The notes under the pieces: model-generated
The model's database searches: none
Seen by the model: only the letters and a program-made list of their open reading frames with translations
Told to the model about the DNA's origin: nothing
Assembly: GCF_009932435.1 (NCBI RefSeq)
Contig: NZ_BJOU01000011.1
Location: 62,001 to 126,000 of the forward strand
Direction of reading: 5' to 3'
From: Gordonia crocea
GTDB lineage: Bacteria > Actinomycetota > Actinomycetes > Mycobacteriales > Mycobacteriaceae
DNA length: 64,000 bases
Program-made: the position numbers and the translations under genes
Shown: positions 62,637-64,000 of the stretch, in pieces
How the letters are laid out: each line of letters starts with the position of its first letter
Numbering within the stretch: position 1 is the first letter of the stretch

Positions 62637-64000
62637 TCAGCCGTCAGCGGCCTTCGCCACGATCGCCACCACCGCGTCGCCGTACCGCTCCAACTTGGCC
62701 GGGCCGATGCCGCTCACCCGCTGCAATTGACCCAGGTCGGCGGGGCGGTCGGTGGCGATTTCGCGCAAGGTCTTGTCGGCGAACACCGTGTAGGCCGGCT
62801 TCTCCTGGCGATTCGCTTCCGCCGAGCGCCACTCGCGCAAGGCGTCGAAGAGCTCGGCGTCGGCCGGCGCCAGCGGCATCGTCGTCGTCGACCGTCGCGT
62901 CGTCGTGCCAGTGGCGGGGCGCCGGTCGCCCGAACACGAGTCGCAGATCCCGGTGCGCAGGGCGCGCGCGCCGATGAGCGTCGACGAGCAGCGCTCGCAG
63001 GTCGGCAGCAGCCCGTTCAGGAAGCGCGATTTGCGCCGGCCCCGACGGCCGCCCTCGTTGCGCGACAGCGCCCACGAGAGCCGCAGGTGTTCACGGGCGC
63101 GGGTCACGCCGACGTAGAACAGTCGGCGCTCCTCCTCCACCGCGTCGGGGGAGGCATCGATGGCGTGGGAGATCGGCACCGCCCCGTCGGTCAGGCCGAC
63201 GAGGAACACCGCATCCCACTCCAGCCCCTTCGCGGCGTGCAAGGAGGACAACGTGACGCCGCGCATCGTCGGGGGGTGTCCGGCCTGCGATCGCGAGACC
63301 AACTCGGTGGCCAGCTCGCGCATGCCGAGTTCCGGGTTGTGGCCGAGCAGTTCTTCGGCGAGCTCGATCAGGGCGGTGAGCGACGCCCACCGCGACCGGG
63401 CCTCGGCGCCGGACGGCTCGTCGGGGGTGAGCCCGAGCGGGAAGAGCAGGGCGCGCAGCGACTCGACGAGGTCCGGTCCCGACGGCGGATCGTCGGCCCG
63501 GGCGGCCGCAGAGACTTCGCGCAGCGCCTGGCGGATCTCGGTCCGCGCGAAAAAGGCGTCGCCGCCGCGCACCTGGTACGGAATCTGGGCCTCGGTCAAT
63601 GCCTGCTCATACACCTGTGATTGGGCGTTGACGCGGTAGAGCACCGCGATCTCCGAGGCGGGCACGCCGTCAGCGATCAGCGCGGCGATCTCGGCGACGG
63701 CGGCGGCCGCCTCGGCCGGTTCGTCGGGGTACTCGGCGAAACGCGGCCGTGGTCCGGAGGGGCGTTGCCCGACGAGTTCGAGGCGCGTGCCGGCCGCCCG
63801 TCCGCGGGCGGCGCCGATCACCCGGTTGGCCAGGTCGACCACCTCGGGCGTGGACCGGTAGTCGCGCACCAGGCGGACGACCTGGGCGTCGGGATACTCG
63901 CGGGAGAAGTTGAGCAGGTACTCCGCCCGCGCCCCGGCGAAGGTGTAGATGGTCTGGTTCGCATCGCCGACGACGGTCAGGTCGTCACGGTCGCCGAGCC
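62637..64000 (-). CDS. uvrD2: ATP-dependent DNA helicase UvrD2 (C-terminal part)
   Basis: Open from the right window edge to TGA 62637-62639, 454 residues visible. Superfamily 1 motifs are VVGDANQTIYTFAGA, SLHAAKGLEWDAVFLVGLTDG and EEERRLFYVGVTRAREHLRL. After these come a four-cysteine zinc module (CERC...CDSC) and a C-terminal HRDC domain (DRPADLGQLQRVSGIGPAKLERYGD). HRDC plus the cysteine module identify UvrD2. It acts in DNA repair and recombination. Adjacent to whiB7 as in Rv3198c; the N-terminus lies outside. Confidence 0.95.
   Translation of the reverse strand, partial: LGDRDDLTVVGDANQTIYTFAGARAEYLLNFSREYPDAQVVRLVRDYRSTPEVVDLANRVIGAARGRAAGTRLELVGQRPSGPRPRFAEYPDEPAEAAAAVAEIAALIADGVPASEIAVLYRVNAQSQVYEQALTEAQIPYQVRGGDAFFARTEIRQALREVSAAARADDPPSGPDLVESLRALLFPLGLTPDEPSGAEARSRWASLTALIELAEELLGHNPELGMRELATELVSRSQAGHPPTMRGVTLSSLHAAKGLEWDAVFLVGLTDGAVPISHAIDASPDAVEEERRLFYVGVTRAREHLRLSWALSRNEGGRRGRRKSRFLNGLLPTCERCSSTLIGARALRTGICDSCSGDRRPATGTTTRRSTTTMPLAPADAELFDALREWRSAEANRQEKPAYTVFADKTLREIATDRPADLGQLQRVSGIGPAKLERYGDAVVAIVAKAADG

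Overview
The window looks like a chromosomal segment of a mycolic-acid actinobacterium, most likely Gordonia or a close relative. It is high-GC and gene-dense. It carries gene blocks known from Mycobacterium tuberculosis: ssrA-smpB-ftsX-ftsE-small membrane protein-mscS-prfB; hisN near fadE24-fadE23; and UPF0182 / PDZ-Lon protease / zinc-protease-like / ThiF-like / ABC1 kinase / whiB7 / uvrD2. It also has an MspA-type porin, an Rpf-like protein, an MCE protein and a DUF222-HNH gene. The genus is an inference from these features.

Layout. 1-4.8 kb: partial ABC-F ATPase and TetR regulator, an MFS gene carrying three apparent one-base deletions, a 21-bp tandem repeat, a LysE exporter, tRNA-Ala and a DsbA-like thioredoxin. 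4.9-9 kb: phosphoglucomutase, alpha/beta hydrolase, membrane protein, LysR regulator. 9.1-16.5 kb: the accessory region. Read on the minus strand it is an operon of MspA-like porin, small membrane protein, a large secreted or surface protein ending in a nuclease-like domain, a candidate immunity gene and one more small gene. Two identical IS3-family copies (1278 bp each) interrupt the large gene. Removing both copies and one target duplication per copy restores one open frame of 776 codons. A DosR/DevR-type palindrome lies 129 bp upstream of the porin gene.

16.8-22.5 kb: valine degradation genes (3-hydroxyisobutyryl-CoA hydrolase, enoyl-CoA hydratase, methylmalonate-semialdehyde dehydrogenase, isobutyryl-CoA dehydrogenase, 3-hydroxyisobutyrate dehydrogenase). 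22.5-28 kb: Rpf, DUF202 protein, an N-terminally truncated MFS protein, sulfatase and divergent AraC regulator. 28.1-35.8 kb: tmRNA, GH27-like lipoprotein, smpB-ftsXE, mscS, prfB, hisN and sirtuin. 35.8-44.6 kb: frameshifted GNAT gene, DUF222-HNH protein, beta-lactamase-fold hydrolase, DUF2752 protein, fadE24-fadE23 with palindromic operators, and small membrane and SRPBCC proteins. 44.7-52.2 kb: initiator tRNA, SGNH hydrolase, a nitroreductase remnant, enoyl-CoA hydratase with ppk2, two PH-domain proteins, an orphan MCE protein. 52.2-64 kb: UPF0182 protein through to whiB7, which has an upstream ORF, an attenuator and an autoregulatory-type promoter, and a partial uvrD2.

Many genes start 6-8 nt after a TANNNT -10 hexamer with no Shine-Dalgarno sequence, which points to leaderless transcripts as in other actinobacteria. 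The points most worth following are the MspA-linked toxin-like locus, its double IS interruption, the DosR-like box in front of it, and the whiB7 leader.
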